Source: Owenia fusiformis
Taxonomy: Eukaryota; Annelida; Polychaeta; Sabellida; Oweniidae
NCBI GenBank assembly: GCA_903813345.2
Contig: CAIIXF020000011.1
Location: 5,358,571-5,422,570, forward strand
Direction: 5' to 3'
Length of the DNA: 64,000 nucleotides
The translations under genes were made by a program, and so were the position numbers. The notes beneath the pieces were generated by a model. It was not told where the DNA came from. It saw only the letters and a program-made list of their open reading frames with translations, and did not search any database. Shown here piece by piece: positions 35,801 to 49,700 of the stretch. Positions within the stretch are counted from its first letter, which is position 1. The number at the start of each line of letters is the position of its first letter.

Positions 35801-38800
35801 CAAAGTACGACAGAAATGCACCATGTCAATGTAATGCTCGGTGTCCGGAGTTTGGGGATTGCTGTTCCGATTATGCAAGTTTGTGTGACGTAATTCCGGT
35901 TGTACATCCAACGCTTCCGTCCGAACCTAGATGGCCGTGGCAAAGAATGCTTGTTGGAAAAACGCTTACCACTAGAGGTCAGTGATTTTGCAAATGTAGC
36001 CCGAAATGGTCTGTCATCAGTAGGACGTACGATTCAGATATAAAAAATAGCATAACATTTTTTTTAATTGAATTATTGTATTAAGTATTACCAACATGGT
36101 GTTATTAAAGTGTCATCAAAAAGTTATACCAATTGGCCTGCCTATTTAATAACTCCAATGATTATTGGTACTAGAACTAAATATATATAATAGGCCTATG
36201 AGTATTAACCATCAGCAATGTTACATACTTTAACATATAGGCCTATTTACCTTCATCAATTACTTGAATTAAAATACTAGATATAGTACAGGGTGTCCCG
36301 AAGGTATGGGACAGCCTCTTGGATGACATATACGCCCATTCACCAAATACGAATATTACTTGATTTTCACCAGCACCTGTAGTACATATTTTTACAAGAA
36401 CTTTTGTTAGTTTAGCCACTACTGACGTTGAACTCGAAGCCCTCTCAGAATCTTTGTGGATATCTGATGTCAATAGAGCAAGCACCAGTGATGTCAGATT
36501 TAACACAAGTCAGGGTTCAAAGTAAGTACATACTATAGAAAATGTTTGGAAAGTATAGATAGGATTCTCATAGGGCATTCATTTTTCTTAAAATAGAAAT
36601 TATCATATCAAAATAAAACTTGAGCATGCTTTTTGATAGTTAAATATTATTTTGTGTCATCTTTTAAAATGAGGATATACGAAGAGCGACACACATAGCA
36701 AACAATTAATGCTATGACATTCAATGAATAATTCGGATTACAAACCTAATGGAGGGGGTATTAATTATTAATTTTTACCATATCTAGGCTGTTCAGTTAC
36801 GTGAACCCTACAGTGTTGAGCCGACCTACATTCGTTGCACTCCGGGCACTTTTGGACAACTACATAGCAGAAGTTGGAACATCAGAGCCCGTTTGCACAC
36901 AGTGCAGACAAGAAGAAGATGCCTTTATTAACGCTGTTCTTGAGACGGATGTTATGAAACAGGCTTGGGATTTCCTTGTAATGTATAGTACGTGGTGTGA
37001 TATTGTCGATAATGATTTACAGCCTTAAAAACGTCCTGACTTATCGTTATAGCCACAGTTTTGCGTTTGGCGTCGACATTTTTATTATATTGATTGATTT
37101 GTTCAATTACTCTCCCTCAGTCTACATCGTCTACCACATTTGCTTCTGACTTTGATTTTCAGTTTCGATGCTGATGAGATGAGAAGCTGTGTTCTCAAAT
37201 ACTGTTTCGGGGGCTTCATTGAGTTCATTGAATTTATAAGATTTGATTACAAAAGTTTGTTAAATGTCAAAATGCAGTTTATAATTTCGGGCTGTAGTTG
37301 TATTGATGAGATCTACATGTACAAATTATCTCAAAAGTAGCAAGTGTGCACAAAACTGATTACTTGTGAATTGTCCCTCCATCTTGTACATGATTTTACA
37401 GATCTAGCCAGTTCAAACAGAAACACATTTGTTCAACAGCTGAAGGATACCTGGTTCAAGGTGTACTCCAGGTCAAAGGGAAGGGCCATGGATAGTTCCG
37501 GTTTCGAGCATGTCTTCGTCGGTGAGATTAAAAGCAGTAAGGTTTCTGGCTTCCACAACTGGGTGCAGTACTACCAAGAAGAAAAAGAAGGTGAAACTGA
37601 ATTATTTTCCGAAAGGGAACGCTGTCAGGTGAGGTGCACTTTAAATGATTTCCCGATCACTTCAAGTCAAGTCTTGCATTTGTTAAATTGATAAAACCTT
37701 CCCAAGAATCTAAAGTTAAATCAAAGGAGCCAGTGAAGTAATGGAGTTTGGTGTGACACTTGAAACCTCTGGTTTGACTATTTATATATAGGATGATGGA
37801 TCTAACCAACTACCAATTACCGCATTATTTGTTCAAGTGCCATATGAATTGTTACATAGTATTATTTGTTTCAGCCAGCCCCCGTATTGACCGTGTCCCA
37901 TAACTGGCAGGGAGCATTCAAAGAGATAGGCGGATGGTAATAAAAACTTGATAATTCAATAGAAACTATCCCTGCCATAGAAGAAGAACGCAAACATTGT
38001 CTCTGAAATTCCTAAAGTAAACACGGACAAAAGATAAAATAGTGTACAAATAGTGACTGCCATTGAGGGAAATAGTGCAAAATATTTTCCTCGAGGGAAT
38101 ATCCTGTCCACTGACATGTTCCCGAGGCTGCAGGCCGAGGGAACAAGTCAGTGGACAGGATATTCCCGAGAGGAAAATTTTTACACTATTTCCCGAAAAT
38201 GTGGCAGTCACTATTTGTTTTATTATATACCTGATAAGTACTCTGTAAACAAAAACAAAATGAGAAGTCTTTTCATTTCAATATCAAATGTTCACAGGTT
38301 CTTATTGGCATTTAAAGGCATTTTACCTTTCAACTCCTGTAATCTCAGATTTGGGGGAAGATAAAATGTTTATTGACTGGTCACATGACCTAACTGGTGA
38401 TTAGTACAATTCATCTTACCTGAAAGCAGGGATTTAGGACTTTCCAGAGAATTAGTTCATCTATTCCATGTCATGTGACCATGAATAAGCCAATGAGCAT
38501 TTAGAATACATTTGAGGTATATAATAATGATTTTTAATCAATTCAAGGACGTCTATCTCGATAGACGTCCTTGATCAATTTAAACCATACACGTTGACTT
38601 TTATGCTCGACTTATTTTACGTAACGTTATGCTTGCAAGCACATTTCGAAATATTATTGCATTTTCTTTAAATCTAGATCTTCTTGTTCACAGACAACTA
38701 GGACCATTCGAGTTTACTTGACCTTTCTTTAGCTTAATGATATCATTATAAGGGTGTACTCTTTCATAGGTACATGAGGACAAGCCCAGAGTTTGAAATG

Positions 38801-38941
38801 GCCATCTACACAGTGTGTTTCAACATAAGGAAAAATTCTGTTTGCAATTTGTTAATGGACGGCTATAGAAGCAGCATTCAAACTTATGACTTCAATGGCG
38901 TCAGCCCTAGGACAGTCGCTACAGCATATCCAAAGTGTTAG
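32845..38941 (+). CDS. EndoU-family endoribonuclease, copy 2
   Basis: Exons: 32845-33100, 35506-35712, 35756-35977, 36416-36521, 36788-36987, 37402-37628, 37875-37936, 38770-38941; 1452 nt give 483 residues. The layout is the same as copy 1: signal peptide ([16 protein letters not shown]), coiled coil, two SMB domains, EndoU domain. His367, His382 and Lys422 are all present, so catalysis is plausible. The first SMB domain has lost a cysteine: CQFNSAC replaces CQCNSAC of copies 1 and 3, and its following WPWQRML is WPLQRML. These changes should break one disulfide of that domain. From exon 5 to the 3' end, introns included, copy 2 is almost identical to copy 1, while upstream it is closest to copy 3, suggesting recombination or gene conversion. 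Confidence 0.9.
33544..34026. mobile_element. Foldback element in intron 1 of EndoU copy 2
   Basis: Ends TCACGCCCAGTGATCGTAC and the inverse GTACGATCACCGGGCGTGA (one mismatch in the second), with inner arms including GAAAACTCAACAAATTTGGA. Copy 3 has it at 41131-41619; copy 1 has the empty site near 25529 (ATTAAGTGTTGATTC). A half copy lies at about 56263-56390 in the Rab39-like intron. Flanking TGG on both sides may be a short target duplication. Confidence 0.75.
34602..35092. mobile_element. CACCCCAGTCACATTT foldback element in EndoU copy 2
   Basis: Inverted ends CACCCCAGTCACATTT and AAATGTGACTGGGGTG with GC-rich inner arms. Copy 3 has the same insertion at 42396-42886; copy 1 lacks it (near 26327). 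No transposase. Confidence 0.8.
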
Positions 38942-40434
38942 GACAATTCCAGGCATGTTAGAACTGGCCTAGATTTGATTGGACAAGTTCAAAGACAATT
39001 TCAGACTTGCAACACGTGGATCTGTTAAATAATATGTATTCATGAAAAGAAAATGATTTCTAATTTGACACTTGTATTTCACATGTCTTCTGTTTGATAA
39101 GTGTTTGAAGTACAAAAAAGATAATTAATCAAAGTGATATCATATTTGAATTTCATATGTAAATATGCATTAAGAAATGTGGTTTCTATTTTTTACCTAC
39201 TTTGAACTTTTTTTTACTTTGAATTGAAAGTGTGACTACTACATGTACATGTAGGTCCCCATAGACCCTTTGTCATAAAATCACAAAAAGAGAAATACCA
39301 ATGACCATGCCTGCATTGCACAGATTATATCTTACTGGACACATTTTAATTTGTATACCTACCAAATACAAAACGGTAATAATATGAAAATTGATCCACT
39401 AAAACTGATGAATATTCAAGTTTATTGTAACTCTCAACACAATATGTATCTTGTCGCAATAGTTGGCTTGCTATATCATGGATAAATAAATGGTATAGGT
39501 CGTATTAGTCCGGATGGTATACATGTATCATCCACCTATATCGATAATTAGCAGATAAATTTTACTTTATTTCTTAATTCATCGAGTATTTCCGATTGAA
39601 TTAACGTAAACTCCAATTATATACACCTTGCTTATCTTGTTGACATGAAGATTGTGATTTATTTACCTTACAATTGTGATACTTAAAAACTTTTAAAGAT
39701 TCTTTTTTACATTGAATCAATCGTGATTTAAGATTTTGGGACATTTGACTTACTATACCCGGAAACATCTGACACCAGATTACACAATCCAACCTAAAGT
39801 AATTTATTAGAGACGATAAAGGTTTTTCTTCATATTATATATTATCGCTTGCATTTGAGCATTATCAATTGGCGTTATCAATTGATATATATCATTCAAC
39901 AATCGGTCATATAAAGGGTTCTCATTTCTCCATCTCATTCCGACAATTATTTTAATTATATAGAGAAATAATGAATTCAATGAAGAAATGATATGGTATT
40001 TACACTCACTATTACGATATACTTTGTTACGTGACACATGATCCTAGCTTGAGAACGAACGTGAGTTTGAATGCTGTTGATACATGTCTAGTTAGCAAGT
40101 GCCGCCCCAAGCCAAAGTAAATTAATGTTAAGTTTTTGTATTTAATTGCTTTAATTGTACTTATTTGCTGATCTAAATAAATCTGTTATTTAAATATTCT
40201 GGTTTTGTTATTTACAAATTTAATTGAATTATTACAAAACTGCATTTTACCAATCGAATGAAATATATATGATATATGCATTGTTAATGTGGTGTACTTA
40301 GTCTATTAATTATAGTGTTATGCAAAATTGCATCGTAAATAACAAATCGAACATTCATATAATAAATTTACTGCACTAAACATTAAATGATTTTACCGTA
40401 CCAGGGCGTTGTTAAACATTCTAGCATCGCAGTG
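38942..40434. other. Spacer between EndoU copies 2 and 3
   Basis: Closely similar to 31179-32844, with a shorter right part (about 230 bases missing near 40015 relative to 32215-32440). No gene is seen. Confidence 0.6.
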
Positions 40435-43400
40435 ATGTATGTTTACACCATAATATTCGCTCTTGCTCTGCATCTGACATGCTCGAAGGCATCTAACGAT
40501 TGCAAGGACGAGGATATAAAATTAATGAGCAAAACCATAAGTTCACTTATAATAGAAGAAAACGTAAAACTGACAAAACTGATGCAGCAACTAAAAAGGA
40601 AAGTTAAAGCGTTATCCGATGATGTGTTGGGATTTAAAGAAAAATTACAGAGTGTAATCAAGAATGTTCCAACAACAGAACAAACACCAGGTAGGTGTAG
40701 CTTAGACATTATTATTTATGCTGAGAATAAAATTGTGACACTATTGAGATTTTTTATTACAGAAACTAATGATAAATTTTGGCATATTGTGTAAATTGTT
40801 CCAAAAAGCCTAAAAACAAGGGTTACCCAGGTGTTTCTAGAGGCAAAATAGAACTATTCTATGATGATAGGCTGCCCCCAACCTATATATGAAATAATAT
40901 GTATATGATGAATATTATGTAATTAATCTTGGAAAATTAAAAAAATCCGAGCAACTTTTTCAAGGGATTTTGTTGCAGAAATTTTTTGTTACCTTTTCTT
41001 TGTTTTAAAGTATTTCACTGGCAAAATGAATATCCCCGGGCTAAATATTGTTACCAAAACATATACAAAATCAAAAAACGTCATTATATGATGATAAATA
41101 CAACAATAAAGTCGCGAACATATTAAGTGGTCACGCCCGGTGATCGTACAAAAATCATGGAGGTGGGATTGGGCGATTTCTGCAAGAAAACTGTTTTTTA
41201 TTTTTTCAAGAGAAAATTTACAACTGAATAGCCAAATGAATAGGCGGAGTGCATGGCAAAATATGTTAGGTCATCTAGTATTTTTTTGAACTGATACCCT
41301 TCTAAGATATGAGATCTATTAAAAAAGGTGCATCATCACCAACGTGCAAAAGTCAATGTTTTTGCTATAAACCGGGCTACAATGGTCTACACGCCGTGTA
41401 ATAAATAGGTATGAGGGACGTTATTATCACAATACTAATGACATTGCTCACTTTTTAAAGTTAGTTTCCATGGATTGCGTTATACAAAAAGTAATCGAAA
41501 TAAATTAATTTGGGATGGAGAAAAAAAATCTGAAAAATGATTCTTCCAAATTTGTTGAGTTTTCTTGCACAAATCGCCTAATCCCCCCTCCATCATTTTT
41601 GTACGATCACCGGGCGTGGTGGTGATTCTTTCGGAAAACTCCTCATAAAAGATGGGTACAAAATATTGTGTTGGGCCCCATATGATAAATGAATTGTATT
41701 TCCATAAGATAGAATTGGCTCAAGGTCCCAATTTACAAATCTGACATCAAGTATGATGTACGCTGGCGCCGGGACGTGAGCTTTAGGTCACTGAAACCTT
41801 TTAGTCAAGATCGATGCTTGTAAATAGTTATAATTATCAGAGAAATGATGTAAGACACACCGACGGAACGGTGCTTCCTTTTTTAATTTTCGACTGTTAT
41901 TTTCCACATATCATGACCAAGATAGCAATTGTCATAGTTGAGTGCCACTTTAAGGTACAAAATGTGCACAATTACTGTGAAAAACAAAAGAACATTTTAA
42001 TTTGTTTTAAATTGGGTTTTTCGACCTATAAGTTCTATCAACGACGTTTCCTTTAGCAACGTAGCAGGCCCGTAGCCAGGGGGGGGTTCGGGGGGTTCAG
42101 GCGAACCCTACCCCCGGCCCAAATTTCTTTCAAAATCATGCAGTTTTTCACCATTCTGACTAATTTTTGAGTGATTTTTGGCCATATTTGCCAAAGTGAA
42201 CCCCCCCCCTAGAATTTTTTAGATAAACGAACCCCCCCCTTGGAAAATTCTGGCTACGGGCCTGCGTAGTCTACTTTGTCCAGAGCGACATTAATGACCT
42301 ACCATGTGCCTGTACAGGCATGTGACTATAACTGAAAGATAAGGACACCATGTGGCCTTGGCCAATTAATTTGATCGAAAGGACAGTATGCCTATCACCC
42401 CAGTCACATTTGTCGTACAGCGGCCGTAAGTCGACCGCTGATCAATTAAATCAGTGTATTCCTGCGGCGAGCGTAGGAAAACTACGCTCGCCTTGCGGCC
42501 TCCGTACGGCGTATCCAGTTTTTTACAGGCCGCAGGGTCGCCGTAGAAATTATAACTCGGTAGTTATAGTATTTGTTCATTTCTGAGGTCCCCGTAGAAA
42601 TCAACTTGTTCAACAAGATTGAATTATTATTTGTCAATGTTTCACGATCACTTTTCATTTGATATAACATCCTAGCGCTATGAATAACATTTATAAATTG
42701 TCCTGATGTAAATAAAATGAAAAAAGTATTACTTATCAACAGGAATTTAAAATTCACCGTGCAGCTGCCGTGGGAAACGTGACTGTAAAAGTATGAGAGT
42801 GCAGAAATTCTACGGCGAGCGTAGAAAAGCTACTGGCCGCAGAAATGATAGACCGCACGGCGGCCGTGGGAAATGTGACTGGGGTGTTAATAAATACCTT
42901 ACGGTGTGGCTAAAAGGCGATATTGTACAAATGACACAGTTTACACCAGGATTACATGTTAAACAACTATAAATAGTAAAGTATACTTTCAATGGCATGG
43001 TGGGCAATGCCATCACATATGGTTTTCAACCAAATGCCATAACAGCCATGCTGTATGAACTTAATGACACGGATCCGACCAAATAATGTATAATGTTCAA
43101 CCACATTACGTGGTTCACAGCTAAATGCCATGTTGTGTATGTATCATGATGGTATATTTCACAATTAATACCAAAGTTGAATAACCAAATGACAATTTCC
43201 CAAGAGATTAATTTTCGGAAAGTGGCGACGATATCAACTGTAATGATAAATATGTTTTATGACCGAATATGACCGAATTTATATTCCCAAAGCTTTCAAG
43301 ACGCGCATATGCGAGGGGGGTTGTGATCAAATTTTGGACAGAAACGCACCCTGCCAATGCAACTCTGCATGCGTCCGGTATAATGATTGCTGCTCGGACT

Positions 43401-46152
43401 ACAACCAATGTAGCAGCACAGGAACACGTCCAAACCTCCCCAGTACACCAATATGGCCATGGCAGAGGATGCTAGAAGGAAAGACGCTAACAGAAGGAGG
43501 TTGGTATCCAATTTCTCATTAAATATTGTTTCATTTTTCCATTCAGCGCCCACTACTCCACAAACACGTCTTTGCCGTGGGCAGTGTGATGCAAAGTACG
43601 ACAGAAATGCACCATGTCAATGTAATGCTCGGTGTCCGGAGTTTGGGGATTGCTGTTCCGATTATGCAAGTTTGTGTGACGTAATTCCGGTTGTACATCC
43701 AACGCTTCCGTCCGAACCTAGATGGCCGTGGCAAAGAATGCTTGTTGGAAAAACGCTTACCACTGGAGGTCAGTGATTTTGCAAATGTAGCCTGAAATGG
43801 TCTGTCATCAGTAGGACGTACGATTCAGATATAAAAAATAGCAAAACATTTTTTTTAATTGAATTGTTGTATTAAGTATAACCAACATGGTGTTATTAAA
43901 GTGTCATCAAAAAGTTATACCAATTGGCCTGCCTATTTAATAACTCCAATGATTATTGGTACTAGAACTAAATATATATAATAGGCCTATGAGTATTGAC
44001 CATCAGCAATGTTACTTACTTTGACATATAGGCCTATTTACCTTCATCAATTACTTGAATTAAAATACTAGTACAGTGTGTCCCGAAGGTATGGGACAAC
44101 CCCTTGGAAGACATATACGCCCATTCACCAAATACGAATATTACTTGATTTTCACCAGCACCTGTAGTACATAATTTACTAGCACTTTTGTTAGTTTAGC
44201 CAGTACTGACGTTGAACTCGAAGCCCTCTCAGAATCTTTGTGGATATCTGATGTCAATAGAGCAAACACCAGTGATGTCAGATTTAACACAAGTCAGGGT
44301 TCAAAGTAAGTACATACTATTAACAAATGTTTGGAAAGTATAGATAGGACACTCAAAGGGCATTCATTTTTCTTAAAATAGAAATTATCATATCAAAATA
44401 AAATTTGAGCATGCTTTTTGATAGTTAAATATTATTTTGTGTCATCTTTTAAAATGAGGATATACGAAGAGCGAGACAAATAGCAACCAATTAATGCTAT
44501 GACGTTCTATGAATAATTCGGATTACAAAACTAATGGAGGGAGTATTAATTATTAATTTTTACCATATCTAGGCTGTTCAGTTACGTTAACCCTTCAGTG
44601 TTGAGCCGACCTACATTCGTTGCACTCCGGGCACTTTTGGACAACTACATAGCAGAAGTTGGAACATCAGAGCCCGTTTGCACACAGTGCAGACAAGAAG
44701 AAGATGCCTTTATTAACGCTGTTCTTGAGACGGATGTTATGAAACAGGCTTGGGATTTCCTTGTAATGTATAGTACGTGGTGTTATGTTCTCAATAATGA
44801 TTTTCAATATTTTTTGCCTTAAACGTGCTGACTCATCGTTATAGCCAAAGTTTTGCGTTTGGCGTCCACATTTTTATTATATTGATTGATTTGTTCAATT
44901 ACTATCCTTTGTCAACATCGTCTACCACATTTGCTTCTGATGTTGAGATTTACATGTATGAAAACAAATTGTGTCAAAAGTAAGGAGTGTGAACAAAACT
45001 GAGTTCTTGTGAAAAGTCACTCCATTCTGTACATGATTTTCCAGATCTAGCCAGTTCAAACAGAAACACATTTGTTCAACAGCTGAATGACACCTGGTTC
45101 AAGGTGTACTCCAGGTCCAAGGGAAGGGCCATGGATAGTTCCGGTTTCGAGCATGTCTTCGTCGGTGAAATTAAAAGGAGTAAGGTTTCTGGCTTTCACA
45201 ACTGGGTGCAGTACTACCAAGAAGAAAAGAAAGGTGAAACTGAATTATTTTCCGAAAGGGAACGCTGTCAGGTGAGTTGTTGCACTTTAAATGATTTTCC
45301 GATAACTAAGTCTTGCATTTGTTAGAATGATAAAACCTCACCAATAATCTAAAGTTAAATCACAGGAGCAAGTGAAGTAATAGAGTTTGGTGTGACACTT
45401 GGGCCCTCTGGTTTGACTATTTATATAGGATGATGGATCTAACCAACTACCAATTACCGCATTATTTGTACAGCAAGTGCCATATGCATTGTTAAATTGT
45501 ATTATTTGTTTCAGCCAGTCCCCATATTGACCTCGTCCCATAACTGGCAGGGAGCATTCAACGCGATAGGCAGATGGTAATAAAAACTTGATAATTCAAT
45601 AGAAACTATCCCTGCCATAGAGGAAGAACGCAAACATTGTCTATGAAATTCCTAAAGTAAACACAGACAAAAGATAAAATAGTGATTTTTAATCAATTTA
45701 AACCATACTAGTTGACTTTTATGCTCGCCTTATGTTACGTTACGTTATGCTTGCAAGCATATTTCGAAATATTATTGCATTTTCTTAAAATCTAGATCTT
45801 CCTGTTCACAGACAACTAGGACCATTCAAGTTTACTTGATCTTTTTTTAGCTTAATGATATCATTATATATATTTCTTTTATTGACATTTTGTATCAAAA
45901 CATGACACATTAGTCTATGTACAAACTAGGCTGTCTTGACTCAAGACAATACTACACTATAAGGGTGTACTCTTTCATAGGTACATGAGGACAAGTCCAG
46001 AGTTTGAAATGGCCATCTACACAGTGTGTTTCAACATTAGGAAAAATTCTGTTTGCAATCTGTTAATGGACGACTATAGAAGCAGCATTCAAACTTACGA
46101 CTTCAATGGCGTCAGCCCTAGGACCGTCGCTACAGCATATCCAAAGTGTTAA
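40435..46152 (+). CDS. EndoU-family protein, copy 3, catalytic lysine replaced by asparagine
   Basis: Exons: 40435-40690, 43293-43499, 43547-43768, 44200-44305, 44573-44772, 45045-45271, 45515-45576, 45981-46152; 1452 nt give 483 residues. An in-frame ATG at 40387 could add 16 residues but would bury the signal peptide, so 40435 is preferred. Both SMB domains keep all cysteines. The two histidines are present ([14 protein letters not shown]). The third catalytic position reads AFNAIGRW, where copies 1 and 2 read AFKEIGGW; the codon at 45560-45562 is AAC. The frame and all splice sites are otherwise intact, so this looks like a conserved protein that has lost, or much reduced, RNase activity rather than a decayed gene. 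The stop is TAA, against TAG in the other copies. Confidence 0.88.
41131..41619. mobile_element. TCACGCC foldback element in EndoU copy 3
   Basis: Same insertion, at the same intron position, as 33544-34026 in copy 2. A small internal deletion and a short extra segment (near 41384-41404) distinguish them. Confidence 0.75.
42065..42264. mobile_element. CAGGCCCGTAGCC MITE, copy-3-specific, 5-bp target duplication
   Basis: 200 bp with ends CAGGCCCGTAGCCAG and the inverse CTGGCTACGGGCCTG. It is bordered by CGTAG on both sides (42060-42064 and 42265-42269), and copy 2 holds a single AACGTAGTC at the empty site. Runs of seven to eight C or G lie inside. A relative is at 60215-60394. Confidence 0.88.
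42396..42886. mobile_element. CACCCCAGTCACATTT foldback element in EndoU copy 3
   Basis: Orthologous to 34602-35092 in copy 2; same ends and same flanks. Confidence 0.78.
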
Positions 46153-46775
46153 AACAATTCCAGGCATGTTAGAACTGGCCTAGATTTGATTGGACAAGTT
46201 CAGACTTGCAACACGTGGTTCTGTACATAATATATATTCATGACAAGAAAATGACTCGTAATTTGATACTTGTATTTCACATGTCTTCTGTTTGATAAGC
46301 ACATGGTTTGATAAGGGCGATGATATTATTATCTAAACGAATGATCGCATTCATTGCACTCTGAATAGTATTATAAGCTCATGAAGCATAGGGAGCATAT
46401 AAACAGCATGATTTATAAGCAAAGAAAAACCACAACTGACAGACTTCCAAAACTACTAGTTTACCATATTAAGATTGACATACATTTTTGATCTTATTTA
46501 TATTGACAAAAATTACAACAGACACATATCAATGTTTTTATCATATTATATACATATTATATACATGTCTCTGTTTACAACAAAATAAAAGGTGTACCCG
46601 GTATATGTTTAAAAGCTCGAACTACATGTATGCTTCCCAAAATTATATTTCCAGCTCTACCATCCTTCTATACTTGAACTTATTATTACATATTATTTGA
46701 TCAAAGTGATCACTTGGTTTTCTTCTCGGATAATATGACAATAAAGGCTATGGTTCCTAGTTCCAAAGCGACAAG
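46153..46775. other. Convergent intergenic region
   Basis: This separates the 3' ends of EndoU copy 3 (plus) and the EGF-domain gene (minus). AT-rich; nothing else is supported. Confidence 0.6.
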
Positions 46776-49700
46776 TCATTTCAGAATAGAAATAATTTCT
46801 CGAAGCATATGGATTATAAACACAAATGCAAAGGTACGCCTTTGGTTGAACGTGTTAGCTGCAGCAGTTAAAGGAGGCTCTATTTTTGGCGGTGTGATTG
46901 TCATGTTCTCTGACATCAGAGTTGTTCCGAAAGTTGATTCATAAACTTTTTGTGTGCTATTCGTTTCCTGCGAGGCATGCGCTTTTGTGGTTTCCTGTGA
47001 CGCGTGCATTTTGGGCTCCATTGTCGTTTCTTGTATCACGTTAGTCGAGTTTGGAGTTACGGTCGTTTCATTTCCCGCCTCTTTTGCTGTAGTAGAAGCA
47101 GCTTCATTTTGCGTTGTAGTTTCTGGTACACTTGATGTGTTGCAGGTTCGTCCTGTGAAGCCTGTAAAAATAGAGAGAAAAGACTCTGGCGTACTTTTGT
47201 GTCAAGGAATAAACTGTGTTAAATACTGGGTTAAAAATATTTCAAATGAGAGCTGAACTTCATACTTGGAGCTTGAAATGAGAAGTAAACTTGAAATTGA
47301 TAAAGGAGACAAAAATTGTTTAATAAACCTCTTCCCATTCCCTACTCAACTTCTGTTGAAATCTTTTAAAGACGTGGAACAACTGCTAAAGAGAGACCTA
47401 TCGAAATAATCACACACGAGTTTTTAAGTTAAAAAATGTTGGTCTCATCCTGAGTATGGTAGAATGGTGTCAAGATTTTCAAACAATAGGCTAACATGCT
47501 AACCTTTTGTACAGCAACATTTCTGATCTTCTGATACGCTTCCATTAGTGATACACATACCATTATTCTCACACGTTATCGCTGAAATTAGTCAGTTATA
47601 TATTTAGTAATTATATTTTTCAAACCGGAAATAAGTCCTCGAATATTTTCTATGCTGCTATTAAGACAATAGAAACTACACGTAGGCCGCCAAAGATGGC
47701 AGTACTGGTCTATCGACTTATATCTCCACGACATACTGTAGACAGATCAGTACTGTCATATTATGTCTTCGTAGTTACAATGAATTAGATATCTATCCAA
47801 ATTTAGAGCTACACATATATGTATAGATACATCAACGTGTTTGGTATTCAATTCTAAGAATAAAAAATAGATCCTTTCCGATCATGAACTGACAGAAGCA
47901 AGCTATTAACATGGAAGGGAGACAACTGCGAGAAATTTTTCATACGTTTTATACGAAATCGTTGAAATCGTATCCCATATGATCCTTTTGCTCCGCCTAT
48001 GTACGCCTCGTACAAAGACCACTTCTTGCGTGCAGACACCAGCAGCTAGTAACGTCACGTGGATAATTCGTTTAGCAGCATTAAAATTTCCAGCTAACAA
48101 TGTAAACATGTTACCACTCCAGTCTGGCGGTTGAACAATCCATTTTATTCCTAACAACGTCAAACCACCAGAATCTGTGTCAAGTGTGCCTTTCACTTCA
48201 TGTTTTCCGTTGATTTGGTCGCCACTTACGCCATCTTTAGTCCAGAAAGTAAACTCTCCGTTAACACCACCTCCATCTATTTTGGCGAACGTAATTTCCA
48301 GTTGGCCATTAAAATCTTTGTCACCACACTTGAAGCTCGTTCTCCATTTGCCATTTATACCTACAGAACACGAAATATCCCATCATTATGAAGTACACAG
48401 TTGCACAGCTTTAATTGATAGAATAGTGTCGATTTATCCTTATAAAAGGAATTATAATCACATGGACTACGTGTAGGTTGCCAGTTTTTTGCAGACCTGA
48501 GGCCTCGTCACCCGCTCGTCGCAACGCAGATTAGCAAGCGCACCGCAACGCACGTTTTTGCAAATCGCAATCAGGATTTATATCATCCGCTAAGCGCAAC
48601 GCAACGCAATCTCAAATTGAGAGATGTTTCAATCGCAACAAATGTTGCGATAGCTCTTACCCTGCCGCAAATCAATCGATCGCAAATATTACCCATCTTT
48701 AAATGTGTCAATCTAGGGGTTTCTTTATTGATTACGTAAGAATGTTCTTTTCTCAAGGTTACTGTGCAATAAAAAGGTAATTTATGTTTTTCGAAAGTGC
48801 TTAAAGATTCTCGCTATCTTTATCCAATCAGCGTTTGCGATGTGTATCGGCTCACATATAAAAGGCGAATCCAACTCAAATCCATGCAGGGGTGTATGAG
48901 GTACTCGAATGGGAGAGCTCGTGAAATCTGAATTTATATGCACATGGTCAATGTTTACACATGTTTGGAGTTATTGAAGAAAATGTGATATGGGTGTGGT
49001 TCCGAATTCATTGCTGGAAATATGATTTTAATACGTGAAATTATATCTATAAATACAGCACTAAAAATAACAACACATGAAGTACATGTGTGATTGTGTC
49101 CAGAAATGTTTGAAACCCTTACGGAAAATTCTGTCTGCATTTTGTCACCATTGCTCTTTCTTCCCGCATTCTAGTGCTGTTTGAATGAATTTATTTATTT
49201 ATGTATTTCTAACTAAAATATATCACATTTTCTTTATAAACCACAATCATTTAGATCATAAAAAAATTATTCAATACTTGAGTGAGCACGATATGCAAGG
49301 GTTACTTAGTTGACACAGTAAATGACCACTGATATTGTGTTAGTCCATGCACACGGCGTATTCTGCTAAGGCCATAAGAAGTAGATTCTTTGTTTTGCGT
49401 CCCCTTGCTTGCACGATTTTGAGTAAATCAGAAAGACAAACACATCCAAATAGCAATCACAAGGGTCTGAAAGTGCCATCGCATTTCGTTCAATCCGAAT
49501 CAGACGAAATGGCTGATGATTTGATGTGCGTCAAAATTGACAGTGTTATAATTACTTTGAAATACATTGTGTATTTTTTACCCTTGAATAATAGCTATGT
49601 TTAAAAATATTGTATAAAATGTATAGATATGTGTTTGTAATCACTGCAAATTGGTATGTCATCCCTTTTTATGCCCATAAAATGTATATATTTCTCAGCA

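Noticed and set aside
47906-48360. Avidin-type domain in the EGF-domain gene
   Set aside because: Only the GKW start and general glycine/tryptophan pattern agree; biotin-pocket motifs are not recognisable.
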